A stretch of 45,191 nucleotides of DNA from an uncultured Clostridia bacterium. Its GTDB lineage: Bacteria; Bacillota; Clostridia; Oscillospirales; Oscillospiraceae. The stretch spans positions 1-45,191 of the forward strand of contig CAMJPK010000004.1 in NCBI GenBank assembly GCA_946407675.1. The letters run 5' to 3'. How positions within the stretch are numbered: position 1 is the first letter of the stretch; the number at the start of each line of letters is the position of its first letter. The translations under genes and the position numbers were made by a program. The notes beneath the pieces were generated by a model. The model made no database searches and was not told the origin of the DNA. It worked only from the letters and a program-made list of their open reading frames with translations. Positions 29,408-39,049 of this stretch are shown here, piece after piece.

Positions 29408-29455
29408 GCCATGTTTCGCGGTTCCGCCCGCAGGGCGGGAGCGAAACGGCGATCA
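29408..29455 (+). repeat. 48-bp dispersed palindromic repeat, copy 1
   Basis: GCCATGTTTCGCGGTTCCGCCCGCAGGGCGGGAGCGAAACGGCGATCA; 47/48 identical to reverse complement of 45138-45185. Confidence 0.92.
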
Positions 29456-29457
29456 GA

Positions 29458-29482
29458 ATAATGACTGCTTTGCAGTCATTAT
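29458..29482. repeat. Perfect 11-bp hairpin 3 of the intergenic cluster
   Basis: ATAATGACTGC-TTT-GCAGTCATTAT. Confidence 0.85.
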
Positions 29483-29542
29483 ACCACGGAAAACCAGCTT
29501 TGGACGAAAAATATATACCCGCATCGCGAATTATGATCATGA

Positions 29543-29571
29543 TTGACAACGCGGCGGCGGCATTTTACAAT
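29543..29571 (+). promoter_or_regulatory. Sigma-A promoter for FAH-family gene
   Basis: TTGACA-(17 nt)-TACAAT. Confidence 0.75.
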
Positions 29572-29620
29572 GAATCCGTTCATTCATTCACACGCTGTGT
29601 AGGGAAAGCGAGGGAACCAT

Positions 29621-30268
29621 ATGCTCTGTGAACCGACAAAGATCCTCTGCGTGGGGCTCAATTACAAAAGCCATGCCGAGGAGACCGGCGGGGAGGCCCC
29701 GAAGGAGCCGGTCATCTTTTCCAAATTCAACGACGCGCTGGCCGAGGACGGGCAGGAGATCGTCCTGCCGCCGTGGCACCGCTGCTACGACTATGAGGCC
29801 GAGCTCGTCGCCGTCATGGGAACGCGGCTGTACCACGCGCAAAGCGAGGAGGAGGCCCGCGCGGCCATCGGCGGCTATACCTGCGGCAACGACTTGAGCG
29901 CCCGCGACTGCCAGTTCCGCTCCAACCAGTGGCTCATCGGCAAAAGTCTGCCCGGCTTTGCCCCCGTCGGGCCGTGGATCGTGCCCGCGGAGCAGTTCGA
30001 CCCGTGCACGCCCCACCGCATCACCTGTGCGGTGAACGGCGTCACCGTGCAGGACGACGATGTGACGAACATGATCTTTTCCTGCGCCGCGATCGCGCAG
30101 TACATCTCCCAGTTCATGCCGCTGGAGCCGGGCGACCTGATCTTCACTGGCACGCCCTCCGGCGTCATTCTGGGACAACCCAAGGGACACCGCGTCTGGC
30201 TCAAGCCGGGGGACGAGGTGGCCGTCTCCATCGAGGGCATCGGGACGCTGCGCAACAAGCTGGTTTGA
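29621..30268 (+). CDS. Fumarylacetoacetate hydrolase-family protein
   Basis: ILCVGLNYKSHAEE...YDYEAELVAVMG...GNDLSARDCQFRSNQWLIGKSLPGFAPVGPWIV...GDLIFTGTPSGV. Confidence 0.94.
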   Translation: MLCEPTKILCVGLNYKSHAEETGGEAPKEPVIFSKFNDALAEDGQEIVLPPWHRCYDYEAELVAVMGTRLYHAQSEEEARAAIGGYTCGNDLSARDCQFRSNQWLIGKSLPGFAPVGPWIVPAEQFDPCTPHRITCAVNGVTVQDDDVTNMIFSCAAIAQYISQFMPLEPGDLIFTGTPSGVILGQPKGHRVWLKPGDEVAVSIEGIGTLRNKLV

Positions 30269-30295
30269 GCGCCCCGGAACAACCGCAAAGCGAAG

Positions 30296-30337
30296 AAAAA
30301 CGCCTGTACCGCGGCCATGCGCGGCACAGGCGTTTTT
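30296..30337 (+). terminator. Rho-independent terminator after FAH gene
   Basis: AAAAACGCCTGT / ACAGGCGTTTTT with inner CCGCG/CGCGG, T-tract. Confidence 0.85.
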
Positions 30338-30445
30338 TCGCGTTCAGGGTAGAAACTTGGCAAAAGATGTGATATAAATATTAAATCCATATCCGTATCT
30401 GCTTTGATGCGCACCCGCATTGCGCCGAGGAAAGGTCAAACCGTC

Positions 30446-32629
30446 ATGGGCATTCGGACAAGCATCCATACGAGCAAGCGCCGCTTCCGCCGCGTCGGCA
30501 GGATTCTTCTGCTGGCGCTTTGCCTGCTGCTGCTGTTTACGGCGATCCCCCTGCCTGCGGCCGCACAGGAGACGGCGCACAAGACCGTGCGCGTCGGCTG
30601 GCATGAGGAGCCGTATTTCATCACGGATTCCTATGGCCGCCGATCCGGGTATTCCTATGAGTACCAGTGCAAGCTTGCGGCCTATACGGGCTGGACCTAC
30701 GAGTATGTGGAGGGCACCTGGCCGGAGCTGCTGCAAATGCTCAAGGAGGGCAAGATCGACCTGCTGAGCGACGTGTCCTACATGCCCGAGCGCGCCGGCA
30801 GCATGCTGTACGCGTCGCTCCCGATGGGCACGGAGGCGTACTATATTTTCGTCGCGCCCGACAACACTCAGATCAAGGCCGAGGATTTCACGACGCTGGA
30901 CGGAAAACGCGTGGGCGTTTCGAAGGATACCTTCCAGAACGATCTGTTCCGGAAATGGACGGAGGCGCGCGGGATCCAGATCGAGCTTATCGAGACGACG
31001 AACACGGACGAGCAGTCGCTGCGCCTGCTGGGGACGCAGTTCGACGCCTTTGTCACGATGGACGTCTACGGCGATCCGGAGATCGCCGTGCCCGTCTGCA
31101 AGATCGGCGGGTCGGATTTCTATTTTGCGGTCAGCACGACAAGGCCGGAGCTTCTGATCGAGCTGAACGCCGCGATGAACCGGATCCAGGACGAGAATAA
31201 ATACTATAACCAGCAGCTGCACGAGAAGTACCTCAGAAACGGCGGCGCCGATCTGTACCTCAGCGCCAGAGAGCTGGCGTGGCTGGACGCGCACGGGACG
31301 ATCCGCGTGGGATATCAGGACAACTATCTGGCCTTCTGCGCCAAGGATGAGACCACGGGAGAGCTGACCGGGGCGCTGAAGGACTATCTGGCCTATGCCG
31401 CCACGTCGCTGGAAAACGTGCAGCTGGACTTCCAGGCGATCGCCTATCCCACCGCCGCCGCCGCGATGGAGGCGCTGCAAAACGGCGAGGTCGACTGCGT
31501 GTTCCCCGCCAACCTGACCGACTACGACAGCGAGACGATGGGCGTGGTCATGTCGCCGCCGCTGATGCGCACGGAGATGGACGCGGTCGTCCGCGCGTCG
31601 GAGCAGAAGGAATTCGTCGTCAAGGAAAACGTCACCGTGGCCGTCAACCAGGGAAACACGAATTACGATTTGTTCCTGGCGGACCAATACCCGACGTGGA
31701 ACCGGGCGTATTACCCGGATACGTCGGCTGGGCTGGAGGCCGTGGCCAAAGGCGAAGCGGACTGCGTGATCATCAGCAACTACCGCTACAATAACATCTC
31801 CAAGCAGTGCGAAAAGCTGCATCTGACCACCGTGTATACCGGCGTGGACATAGACTACTGCTTCGCCGTGAAGCAGGGCAATACGGAGCTGTATTCCATC
31901 CTCGCCCGGGTGGTCAACGCGGTGCCGGACGCCCCCGTCCACACGGCGCTGACCTACTATTCCACAGAGGATGTGAAAACCGGCGTCCTCGATCTGATCA
32001 AGGACAACCTGCTGATCGTGATGACCGCGGTCACAGCGATCCTGCTGCTGTTCGTGATTTTGCTGCTGCGCAGCATCCGCGCGGAGAAGAAGGCCCGCGA
32101 GGAGCAGCACATGGTGGACGCCTTGAACAAGCGTGTCTTTATCGACGCGCTCACGTCCGTCCGGAACAAGAGCGCCTTCAACGACTGCGTGCAGGAGCTG
32201 CAGGACCGGCTGGATCAGGATGCGTCGATGCGCTTTGCGATCGGCGTGTTCGACTGTGACGAGCTCAAGAAGATCAACGACGAGCACGGACACGACAAGG
32301 GCGATCTGTACCTGAAAACGGCAAGCCGCCTCATCTGCGAGGTGTTCCGGAACAGCCCCGTGTTCCGCGTCGGCGGAGACGAATTTGCCGTCGTTTTGCA
32401 GGAGGACGATTTTGTCCGGCGCGAGGAGCTCATCGTCGCATTCGAGCAGCGGCAGAAGGAGATCTGCGCGGCGGCCCAGAACGCGTGGGAGGAGGTGCGC
32501 GTGGCGCTGGGCGTCGCGATCTACGATCCGCAAAACGATCAATCGGTCAACGATACGGCGCGCCGTGCGGACAAGATCATGTATGAGAACAAGCGCATCG
32601 GGAGAGAAAAGCGGCTTGCGCAGGCGTGA
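30446..32629 (+). CDS. Membrane diguanylate cyclase with two periplasmic SBP_bac_3-like domains and GGDEF
   Basis: Signal peptide; VRVGWHEEPYF...and IRVGYQDNYLAFCAKDETTGELTGALKDYL...; TM LLIVMTAVTAILLLFVILLL; VFRVGGDEFAVVL. Confidence 0.9.
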   Translation: MGIRTSIHTSKRRFRRVGRILLLALCLLLLFTAIPLPAAAQETAHKTVRVGWHEEPYFITDSYGRRSGYSYEYQCKLAAYTGWTYEYVEGTWPELLQMLKEGKIDLLSDVSYMPERAGSMLYASLPMGTEAYYIFVAPDNTQIKAEDFTTLDGKRVGVSKDTFQNDLFRKWTEARGIQIELIETTNTDEQSLRLLGTQFDAFVTMDVYGDPEIAVPVCKIGGSDFYFAVSTTRPELLIELNAAMNRIQDENKYYNQQLHEKYLRNGGADLYLSARELAWLDAHGTIRVGYQDNYLAFCAKDETTGELTGALKDYLAYAATSLENVQLDFQAIAYPTAAAAMEALQNGEVDCVFPANLTDYDSETMGVVMSPPLMRTEMDAVVRASEQKEFVVKENVTVAVNQGNTNYDLFLADQYPTWNRAYYPDTSAGLEAVAKGEADCVIISNYRYNNISKQCEKLHLTTVYTGVDIDYCFAVKQGNTELYSILARVVNAVPDAPVHTALTYYSTEDVKTGVLDLIKDNLLIVMTAVTAILLLFVILLLRSIRAEKKAREEQHMVDALNKRVFIDALTSVRNKSAFNDCVQELQDRLDQDASMRFAIGVFDCDELKKINDEHGHDKGDLYLKTASRLICEVFRNSPVFRVGGDEFAVVLQEDDFVRREELIVAFEQRQKEICAAAQNAWEEVRVALGVAIYDPQNDQSVNDTARRADKIMYENKRIGREKRLAQA

Positions 32630-32646
32630 TGCCGCAGATATAGCGA

Positions 32647-32678
32647 AAGCGGCGCCGCCCCTTGGGGTGGCGCCGCTT
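32647..32678. terminator. Terminator between the convergent GGDEF gene and the MoxR-cluster membrane gene
   Basis: AAGCGGCGCCGCCCCTTGGGGTGGCGCCGCTT, near-perfect hairpin then TCCGTTTTCC. Confidence 0.75.
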
Positions 32679-32717
32679 CCGTTTTCCTACGTCCGCAAAG
32701 GACGCTAAATGGCTGCG

Positions 32718-33953
32718 TCAGACCTTGCCGCGGCTGCGGATGGCGTCGAAGCTCGCCCTGGCGGCGGCGACGTCGTCCTCGGTCACGTTCGCGGCGCCGT
32801 AACGGGCCTTCAGATAGACGCGGCGCAGCGTCTCTTCCTCCGGCATGCTCGCCCCCGACATGCGCTCCGACTCGGTCAGGATCTCCTCCGAGGTGTCCGA
32901 GGCGGTGCGCTGCAGGCCGTTTTCGCGCAGATAGTCCAGATAGTCACGGTAGATCTTCCGGACGGTCTGCGCCCGGCCGTGCACCGCCTCCGGCTTGGCC
33001 TTGCGCCGCTTGCGGTCAGGCGTGTAGGCCTCGGTCTGCTCGTATTCGGCGCGCTCCGCCGCAAGGGCCTTGCCGCGCCGGGCGAGCTTCACGATCAGCC
33101 ACACCGCGGCGAACAGAAGCACGCAGATGATGAGGAACGCGCCGACGGTGAGCGCCTGATCCGTAAAGCGCGTATCCTGATGGATTTCCGGCTCCTCCTT
33201 CGAAAACGTCTCATCGGTCGCGACGTACATCGTCCCGGTCGGAAGGATGTCAATTTTCGCTGTCGGCGCCGGCGTGTGGATGGGCGCCTCCACCGCGGCG
33301 TCAAAGCGGAACAGGCCGAACAGCCACCGCAGGAAGCGCCGCAGCGGCGAGACCAGCAGGAGCACGAGCGGCCGGCTGTGCAAAAACAGCTGATACAGCA
33401 GCAGGGACACGCCAACCGCCAAGAGCAGCGAGCAGGCCACCGCGATCACGTTGGCCGTGTGCCAGCGCAGGTCCATTTTGGCGTTCATCTGCATACCGCG
33501 CATGGCCACGACGCCCAGCAGCATGAACGCCGCCAGATAGCCCAGAGATTCCAGCGGGAGGGCCGCGCCGTTGAACAGCGTAAAGCTGATGGAGTGGACC
33601 GCGATGACAAAGGCGCTGATGAGCAGCATCCAGCGATAGGCGGAGCGGTAGTCGTAGATCGCGATGCCGAAGCGCCCGATGGTGAGATACAAGATGAAAT
33701 ACAGCCATGCCAGGCCGGGGAGGATCAGCAGCGTGCTCAGCTTTGTGAAGGCGAAGCAGGCGCCGGGCAGCAGGGAGAGCACAAGCCGCAGCGGGAGACT
33801 TTGCACCCCGACGGCGACGAGCCCCACGAGCAGGCAGGCCAGCGCGAAACAGGCCATGGGGAGCGCCCACGGCTGGAAGATGGGAAAAAGACTCAGTATG
33901 GAAAAGTAGAAGCAGATGTCTCCGGCGATCCGGAGCGCGGCGGTTCGTTTCAT
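32718..33953 (-). CDS. Multi-TM membrane protein of a MoxR/DUF58 cluster (DUF4129-like C-terminus)
   Basis: Start at MKRTAALRIAGDICFYFS; several TMs; C-terminal IYRDYLDYLRENGLQRTASDTSEEILTESERMSG; 4-bp overlap with DUF58 gene. Confidence 0.65.
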   Translation of the reverse strand: MKRTAALRIAGDICFYFSILSLFPIFQPWALPMACFALACLLVGLVAVGVQSLPLRLVLSLLPGACFAFTKLSTLLILPGLAWLYFILYLTIGRFGIAIYDYRSAYRWMLLISAFVIAVHSISFTLFNGAALPLESLGYLAAFMLLGVVAMRGMQMNAKMDLRWHTANVIAVACSLLLAVGVSLLLYQLFLHSRPLVLLLVSPLRRFLRWLFGLFRFDAAVEAPIHTPAPTAKIDILPTGTMYVATDETFSKEEPEIHQDTRFTDQALTVGAFLIICVLLFAAVWLIVKLARRGKALAAERAEYEQTEAYTPDRKRRKAKPEAVHGRAQTVRKIYRDYLDYLRENGLQRTASDTSEEILTESERMSGASMPEEETLRRVYLKARYGAANVTEDDVAAARASFDAIRSRGKV

Positions 33954-34996
33954 GTGCGTTTCTCCTCTCCGAACAGAACACAGAGCTTGGTGTCGGAATA
34001 CGCCTGCAGCCGCCGCAGCGCCTGCTGTCCCGCCCCGCTCAGCGCGGGCGTGACGACGATGTAGCTGTCCGTGCCGCTGCGGTGGGCGATGCACCGGTCC
34101 ACAAGCGCGGAAAAGGAACGGTAACCCGCCAGCCGGGAAAGCCCGATGCGGCGCAGAATGAAAAACAGATGGCTGCGGCCCAGCCCCTCCGGCAGAGACT
34201 GCATATCGCCGTTGGAATAGAACGCGTAGGGGATCTTGCGTGCCTCAAGCTGCTCACAGACCATGCGCGTCAGGGTGAGGCACTGTTCGGAAATGCGGGG
34301 GCTCGACGCCTCCATGTTGAGCAGCAGCGTGACGTTGTGCTCCACCGTGTGGTCAAAAACGCGCACCGTCAGATGGCCGGCCTTGGCCGTCTGGAACCAG
34401 GAGATCTGCTTCATGGGCTCGCGGCCGGTATAGTCCCGATAGCCGAGCAGCATGGTGGGGTCCTCGTGGATAAAGCGGCGCACGGACACATTGCCGAGGA
34501 AGCCGCCGAGCGTCTGCAGCTTTTCCAGCGGGCAGCGCCCGGCGGTGCAGACGACGCGCACGCCGATGTCCCGGGTACGCACCGCGGGCTTCAAACCGAG
34601 CAGGTCGCTCGTTTCCAGATAGCACTGGCCGAGGTCGAACACGCCGCGCCGTTTCATCGAAAGGTGGACGACGCCCGAAAACCTGCGCCGGGGCAGCAGA
34701 TAGAAGTGGTGATCCACGCACATGCCGGTGAACGACCGCGAGACATGGCGCGCCGACCATTCCGCGTCCTCCCGCACGGCCACCGCGTCGTTGAGCTGCA
34801 GGCCGAAGCCGACGTAAAGCAGGGGGAAGCGGCTGGTGTTGCAGACCGTATAGCGCAGCGTGATGATCTCGTCCGGCTCGACCAGGTCCATGTCCGCGCT
34901 GAACGTCACATACAGCCGCCGCAGGTCGTCGCGCCGGCTGAGCTTTTCCATGACGGCGATCAGGATGAGAGAACAGATAAAGACGAAGAAGATCAT
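33950..34996 (-). CDS. DUF58 domain-containing protein
   Basis: DPTMLLGYRDYTGREPMKQISWFQTAKAGHLTVRVFDHTVEHNVTLLLNME; adjacent MoxR. Confidence 0.85.
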   Translation of the reverse strand: MIFFVFICSLILIAVMEKLSRRDDLRRLYVTFSADMDLVEPDEIITLRYTVCNTSRFPLLYVGFGLQLNDAVAVREDAEWSARHVSRSFTGMCVDHHFYLLPRRRFSGVVHLSMKRRGVFDLGQCYLETSDLLGLKPAVRTRDIGVRVVCTAGRCPLEKLQTLGGFLGNVSVRRFIHEDPTMLLGYRDYTGREPMKQISWFQTAKAGHLTVRVFDHTVEHNVTLLLNMEASSPRISEQCLTLTRMVCEQLEARKIPYAFYSNGDMQSLPEGLGRSHLFFILRRIGLSRLAGYRSFSALVDRCIAHRSGTDSYIVVTPALSGAGQQALRRLQAYSDTKLCVLFGEEKRT

Positions 34997-35934
34997 AGCT
35001 TTTCCAGCGGCACGGCCACGTCGCTGAGCATGTTCCCGATCAGCTTTTCCGCGCTGAGGTGGCTGTCCTGTATCACCGTGAGCCGGTGGGGCAGCACGAA
35101 GGCCGCCTCCTTCTTCACGTCCTCGGGGATCACGTAATCCCGCCCGTCCAGCGCCGCCGCGATCTGGCTGGCGCGGTAGAGCGCGAGCGTGCCGCGGGCG
35201 GAGACGCCGCAGGTCAGAAGCTGGCTGGCGCGCGTGTATTCCACCAGGTCCATGATATAGCCCGCGATCTCGTCGCTGACGCTGACGGCGGGGAAGTCGG
35301 CGCGGAGAAGCGCCAGCTCCTCATCGCTCACCACCTGCGAAAGTCCGGCGAGGATCGTCTTGGAATCCGGCCGCCGCATGACGCCGATCTCCTGCTCGCG
35401 GGTCATGTAGCCCAGCGACAGGCGCATGAAAAAGCGGTCCATCTGCGCCTCCGGCAGGGGGAAGGTGCCGAAGGATTCGACGGGGTTCTGCGTCGCCATG
35501 ACCATGTAGGGCTCGGCCATGGGATAGCTCGTCCCGTCCACGGTGATCTGGTGCTCCTCCATGACCTCCAGCAGCGCCGACTGGCTGCGGGGCGTGGCGC
35601 GGTTGATCTCGTCGGCCAGCACAAGGTTCGTAAAGAGCGGGCCGGGGCGGAATTCAAATTCACCGAGCTTCTGGTTGTAGAAGTGGATGCCGGTCAGGTC
35701 GGAGGGCATCAGGTCGGGCGTGAACTGTATGCGCTTGAAGCCGCTGCCGATGCTTTTGGCAAAGGCGCGCAGCAGCATGGTCTTGCCCGTGCCGGGCAGG
35801 TCCTCCAGCAGGATGTGGCCCGAGGCGATCAGGCAGATGATGATCTGCTCGACCGCGTCCTCCTTGCCGACGATCACCCTGGCGCAGTTATCCGTGATTT
35901 TTTGCTTGAATGTGGTAAAACGCGTGGTATCCAT
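34993..35934 (-). CDS. MoxR-family AAA ATPase
   Basis: GHILLEDLPGTGKTMLLRAFAKSIG; RIQFTPDLMPSDLTG; LVLADEINRATPRSQSALLEVMEEHQITVDG. Confidence 0.96.
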   Translation of the reverse strand: MDTTRFTTFKQKITDNCARVIVGKEDAVEQIIICLIASGHILLEDLPGTGKTMLLRAFAKSIGSGFKRIQFTPDLMPSDLTGIHFYNQKLGEFEFRPGPLFTNLVLADEINRATPRSQSALLEVMEEHQITVDGTSYPMAEPYMVMATQNPVESFGTFPLPEAQMDRFFMRLSLGYMTREQEIGVMRRPDSKTILAGLSQVVSDEELALLRADFPAVSVSDEIAGYIMDLVEYTRASQLLTCGVSARGTLALYRASQIAAALDGRDYVIPEDVKKEAAFVLPHRLTVIQDSHLSAEKLIGNMLSDVAVPLEKL

Positions 35935-35963
35935 GGGAGTGCTCCTCCTTCGTTTTCGAAATG

Positions 35964-38822
35964 CTAGATGGCTTGCTGCGCCTGCGTCTCCGCTTCATAG
36001 ATCAGCTCGGCGAGCGTCTGGAACAGGTGGTCCGAATCGACGGGCTTGCTCAAATGCGCGTTCATGCCGGCCTGCAAAGAGCGCTGCACGTCCTCGTCGA
36101 AGGCGTTGGCGGTCAGCGCGATGATCGGGATCGTCTTGGCGTCCGGACGGTCCAGCGCCCGGATGGCCGCGGCGGCCTCCAGGCCGTCCATGACCGGCAT
36201 GCGCACGTCCATGAGGATCGCGCTGTAGGTCCCGGGCGCGCTGGCGGCGAACTTGTCCACGGCGATTTTTCCGTTTTCGGCGTGGTCGGCCTCCATGTCC
36301 TCCAGCGAGAGGATGTCCATCATGATGTCCGCGTTGACCTCCATGTCCTCTGCCAGCAAAATGGAGCGTCCGGCCAGCGGCGCGCGCTGCTTTTCCTTGA
36401 ACAAACTCATGTTGCTGCGTCGCGCGATCCGCTCAAACTCCCCGATCACGTTGGAGGCGAACAGCGGCTTGGCGAGGAAGCTGTCCACGCCGGCGTCCAG
36501 CGCCTCATCGAGGATCTCATCCCAGTTGTAGGCGGTCAGAATGATGACCGTGGTCTCGCTGCTGTAGCGCCTGCGGATCTCCTTTGTGAGCGCGATGCCG
36601 TCCATATCGGGCATCTTCCAGTCCACGAGCACCAGGTTGTACGGCGCCTGCTTCGCGTGCTGCAGCTCCAGCATGTGGAGCGCCGCGTCGCCGCCGGCGC
36701 AGGCGTCGGCCCGTATGCCCATTTCGTCCAGCACCGTTCTGGCGTGCTCCGCGGCGATCTCCTCATCGTCGACGACGAGGACGTGCAGCGACGAGGGATC
36801 GATCGTGCTCTCATCGGGCAGACCGGAGCGGCCGCTGTCGCGCAGCGTGATCACCACGGTGAACTCCGTCCCGACGCCCTTTTCGGATTCCACGGAGATC
36901 GTGCCGTTCATCATCTCCACGATGCGCTTCGTGATCGCCATGCCGAGGCCGGTGCTGCCATACTTGTTCTTGCGGCTGGAATCCTCCTGCGAGAAGGCAT
37001 CGAAGATCTTCGGGATGTAGTCCTTGTCCATGCCGATGCCGGTGTCCTTGACGCGGAAGCGCAGCGTGGACTGGTCCTCAAACTGGGCGGTGCGCTCCAC
37101 GGTCAGCGTGACGGAGCCGGGCGCCTCGGTGAACTTGATGGCGTTCGACAGGATGTTGATCAGGACCTCCTTGAGCTTCAGATCGTCGCCGATGTAGTAG
37201 TCGTCCACCCGGCTCAGCATCCGGCATTCGTAATGCAGGCCCTTGTCGCTGCACTGGCTTGTGACCATGGTGTTGATCTGCTCGAGCATCGCCGCGAAGG
37301 AGAACTCCTCCCGCCGCAGCACGATCCGCCCGGATTCGATGCGGCTCATGTCGAGGATGTCGTTGATCAGGTCCAGCAGATGCTTCGCGCTCTCGCCGGT
37401 CTTTTCCAGATACTCGCGCGTCTGCGGCGTGAGCGTCGCGTCGCGCAGCGCGAGATTGTTCAGGCCGATGATGGCGTTCATCGGCGTGCGGATCTCATGG
37501 CTCATGCTCGAGAGGAACGCGGTCTTGGCCTCGTTTGCCGCCTCCGCCATGTCCAGCGCCTCCGCCAGCGTCTGGTTCTTTGCCATGGTATCGCGCATCT
37601 CCGCGTCGATCGTCGTGAAGCCGAGGCCGATCGCGTGGACGATGTGGTCGTCGCGGTCCTCCGCGCGGCGGACGCCCGCAATGCGGAGCATCTGATAGAA
37701 TTCCATGCCGTCGCGCCGCGCCAGAAAACGGTAGGCGATGAGGGGCTGCGTCGCCAGCGCCGCGCGGACGTTGTCCGGCTCGATGAAGCTCAGGAAGCCC
37801 TCGCGGTAGGCGTCGGTGACGCTGTTGCGGGCATAGCGATCAAACAGCTCGCGGTAGGAGAAGTGGTCGCCTTCCCCAAAGGGCCGCTTATAGCTGTGGT
37901 CGATGCGGTAGCACACGCAGTCGTCCGTGTCCAGATTGGCATAGTATACGCTGCTGTAGTCCGAGGCCATGGCGGTGATCATCGCGTTGGCCTGCGTGGT
38001 GGAGTGCGTGATGTAATCGCGCAGGGCATCGCGCAGCCCGGAGATGCGCCTGCCCACCGCCTGAATATCGTCCGTCTGCAAATCCGGGACGGGCGCGGCG
38101 CCGCCCCCGGCGTATTCCCGGGACAGCGAGGCCAGATCCCCGGCCAGATCGTTCAGGTCCCCCCGGATCGTCTGCATCTCGCGGCTGTACCGTCCGGTGA
38201 GGAAGAAGGTGATCGCGATGCTGATGAGCAATATGACCGCGCAGCCGATCAGGATCGTCTGCTCGTTGCGGCGGATCTGGTCCTCATACCAGGTGGCGCT
38301 GAAGTCCGCGGCGACCACGCCGGCCACCTTTCCGGCGGAGTCGAACACCGGACTGAAAGCGCTGTAGAAGCGGCCCCATTCATCCTCATAGGGCGTCTCG
38401 TCCACAGACGCGACCCCGCGGCTTGCGGCCAGAAGCGCATCCGTATAGACCACGGGGGAGCCAAACTCGCCCGGCGCGACGGGGTCCGGGTCGATGCCGA
38501 AGGTGAAGGTTCCGTCTCCTATGTCGCGGACGTAGTAGATGTAGTCCAGATTGATGTTGTCCAGGAAGCGCGCCAGCGTGTCATAGACCTCCTGATACTC
38601 CGGCGTTCCCTTGTCCTGCGCCGTCAGCCGGCCCAGCACGTCGCCGTCGAGCATGGCCGCCGCCGTGTTGACGACGTCCAGCATGCTCTCATTGATCTGC
38701 GTTTTCGTCGCGGTGCGTGACTGCCGTGTCAGTACGGCGCCGAGCGCGAGATTTGTGATCAGCATAAACAAGGACACCAGCGCGATCGCCCGCGTCCGCA
38801 TGCTCAGCTTTTTCCGGCCCAT
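35964..38822 (-). CDS. Hybrid sensor histidine kinase with extracytoplasmic sensor and two receiver domains
   Basis: FLSSMSHEIRTPMNAIIGLNNLAL; NILSNAIKFTEAPGSVTL; RFRVKDTGIGMDKDYIPKIFDAFSQEDSS; VLVVDDEEIA..VLVDWKMPDMDG and ILLAEDMEVN..ILMDVRMPVMDG. Confidence 0.95.
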   Translation of the reverse strand: MGRKKLSMRTRAIALVSLFMLITNLALGAVLTRQSRTATKTQINESMLDVVNTAAAMLDGDVLGRLTAQDKGTPEYQEVYDTLARFLDNINLDYIYYVRDIGDGTFTFGIDPDPVAPGEFGSPVVYTDALLAASRGVASVDETPYEDEWGRFYSAFSPVFDSAGKVAGVVAADFSATWYEDQIRRNEQTILIGCAVILLISIAITFFLTGRYSREMQTIRGDLNDLAGDLASLSREYAGGGAAPVPDLQTDDIQAVGRRISGLRDALRDYITHSTTQANAMITAMASDYSSVYYANLDTDDCVCYRIDHSYKRPFGEGDHFSYRELFDRYARNSVTDAYREGFLSFIEPDNVRAALATQPLIAYRFLARRDGMEFYQMLRIAGVRRAEDRDDHIVHAIGLGFTTIDAEMRDTMAKNQTLAEALDMAEAANEAKTAFLSSMSHEIRTPMNAIIGLNNLALRDATLTPQTREYLEKTGESAKHLLDLINDILDMSRIESGRIVLRREEFSFAAMLEQINTMVTSQCSDKGLHYECRMLSRVDDYYIGDDLKLKEVLINILSNAIKFTEAPGSVTLTVERTAQFEDQSTLRFRVKDTGIGMDKDYIPKIFDAFSQEDSSRKNKYGSTGLGMAITKRIVEMMNGTISVESEKGVGTEFTVVITLRDSGRSGLPDESTIDPSSLHVLVVDDEEIAAEHARTVLDEMGIRADACAGGDAALHMLELQHAKQAPYNLVLVDWKMPDMDGIALTKEIRRRYSSETTVIILTAYNWDEILDEALDAGVDSFLAKPLFASNVIGEFERIARRSNMSLFKEKQRAPLAGRSILLAEDMEVNADIMMDILSLEDMEADHAENGKIAVDKFAASAPGTYSAILMDVRMPVMDGLEAAAAIRALDRPDAKTIPIIALTANAFDEDVQRSLQAGMNAHLSKPVDSDHLFQTLAELIYEAETQAQQAI

Positions 38823-39049
38823 AAACCGTCCCTTTCTTTTCGGCGTGAGATTGCCATATCCCTAAGATACTATTTTACCCTGTCGTCCGCCGGAAATCAA
38901 TATGCAGACCGCAATGGAACTGCTTCTTTCCGCACATCCGGCGATGGTTTTTTCCCTTTGCAAACGGCCGACCGGCGTGGTATGATCGCCTTATGGAATC
39001 TGCCGCGCTGTGTCCGGCGCGCAAAGCAAAACGGAGGGGTTGGCTCGCT

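Noticed and set aside
29370-29490. CRISPR-like array
   Set aside because: The three hairpins differ in sequence; no regular repeat-spacer pattern and no cas genes in the window.
30344-32542. 732-aa minus-strand ORF
   Set aside because: Antisense of the SBP-GGDEF protein.
35961-38720. 919-aa plus-strand ORF
   Set aside because: Antisense of the clearly identifiable hybrid histidine kinase.
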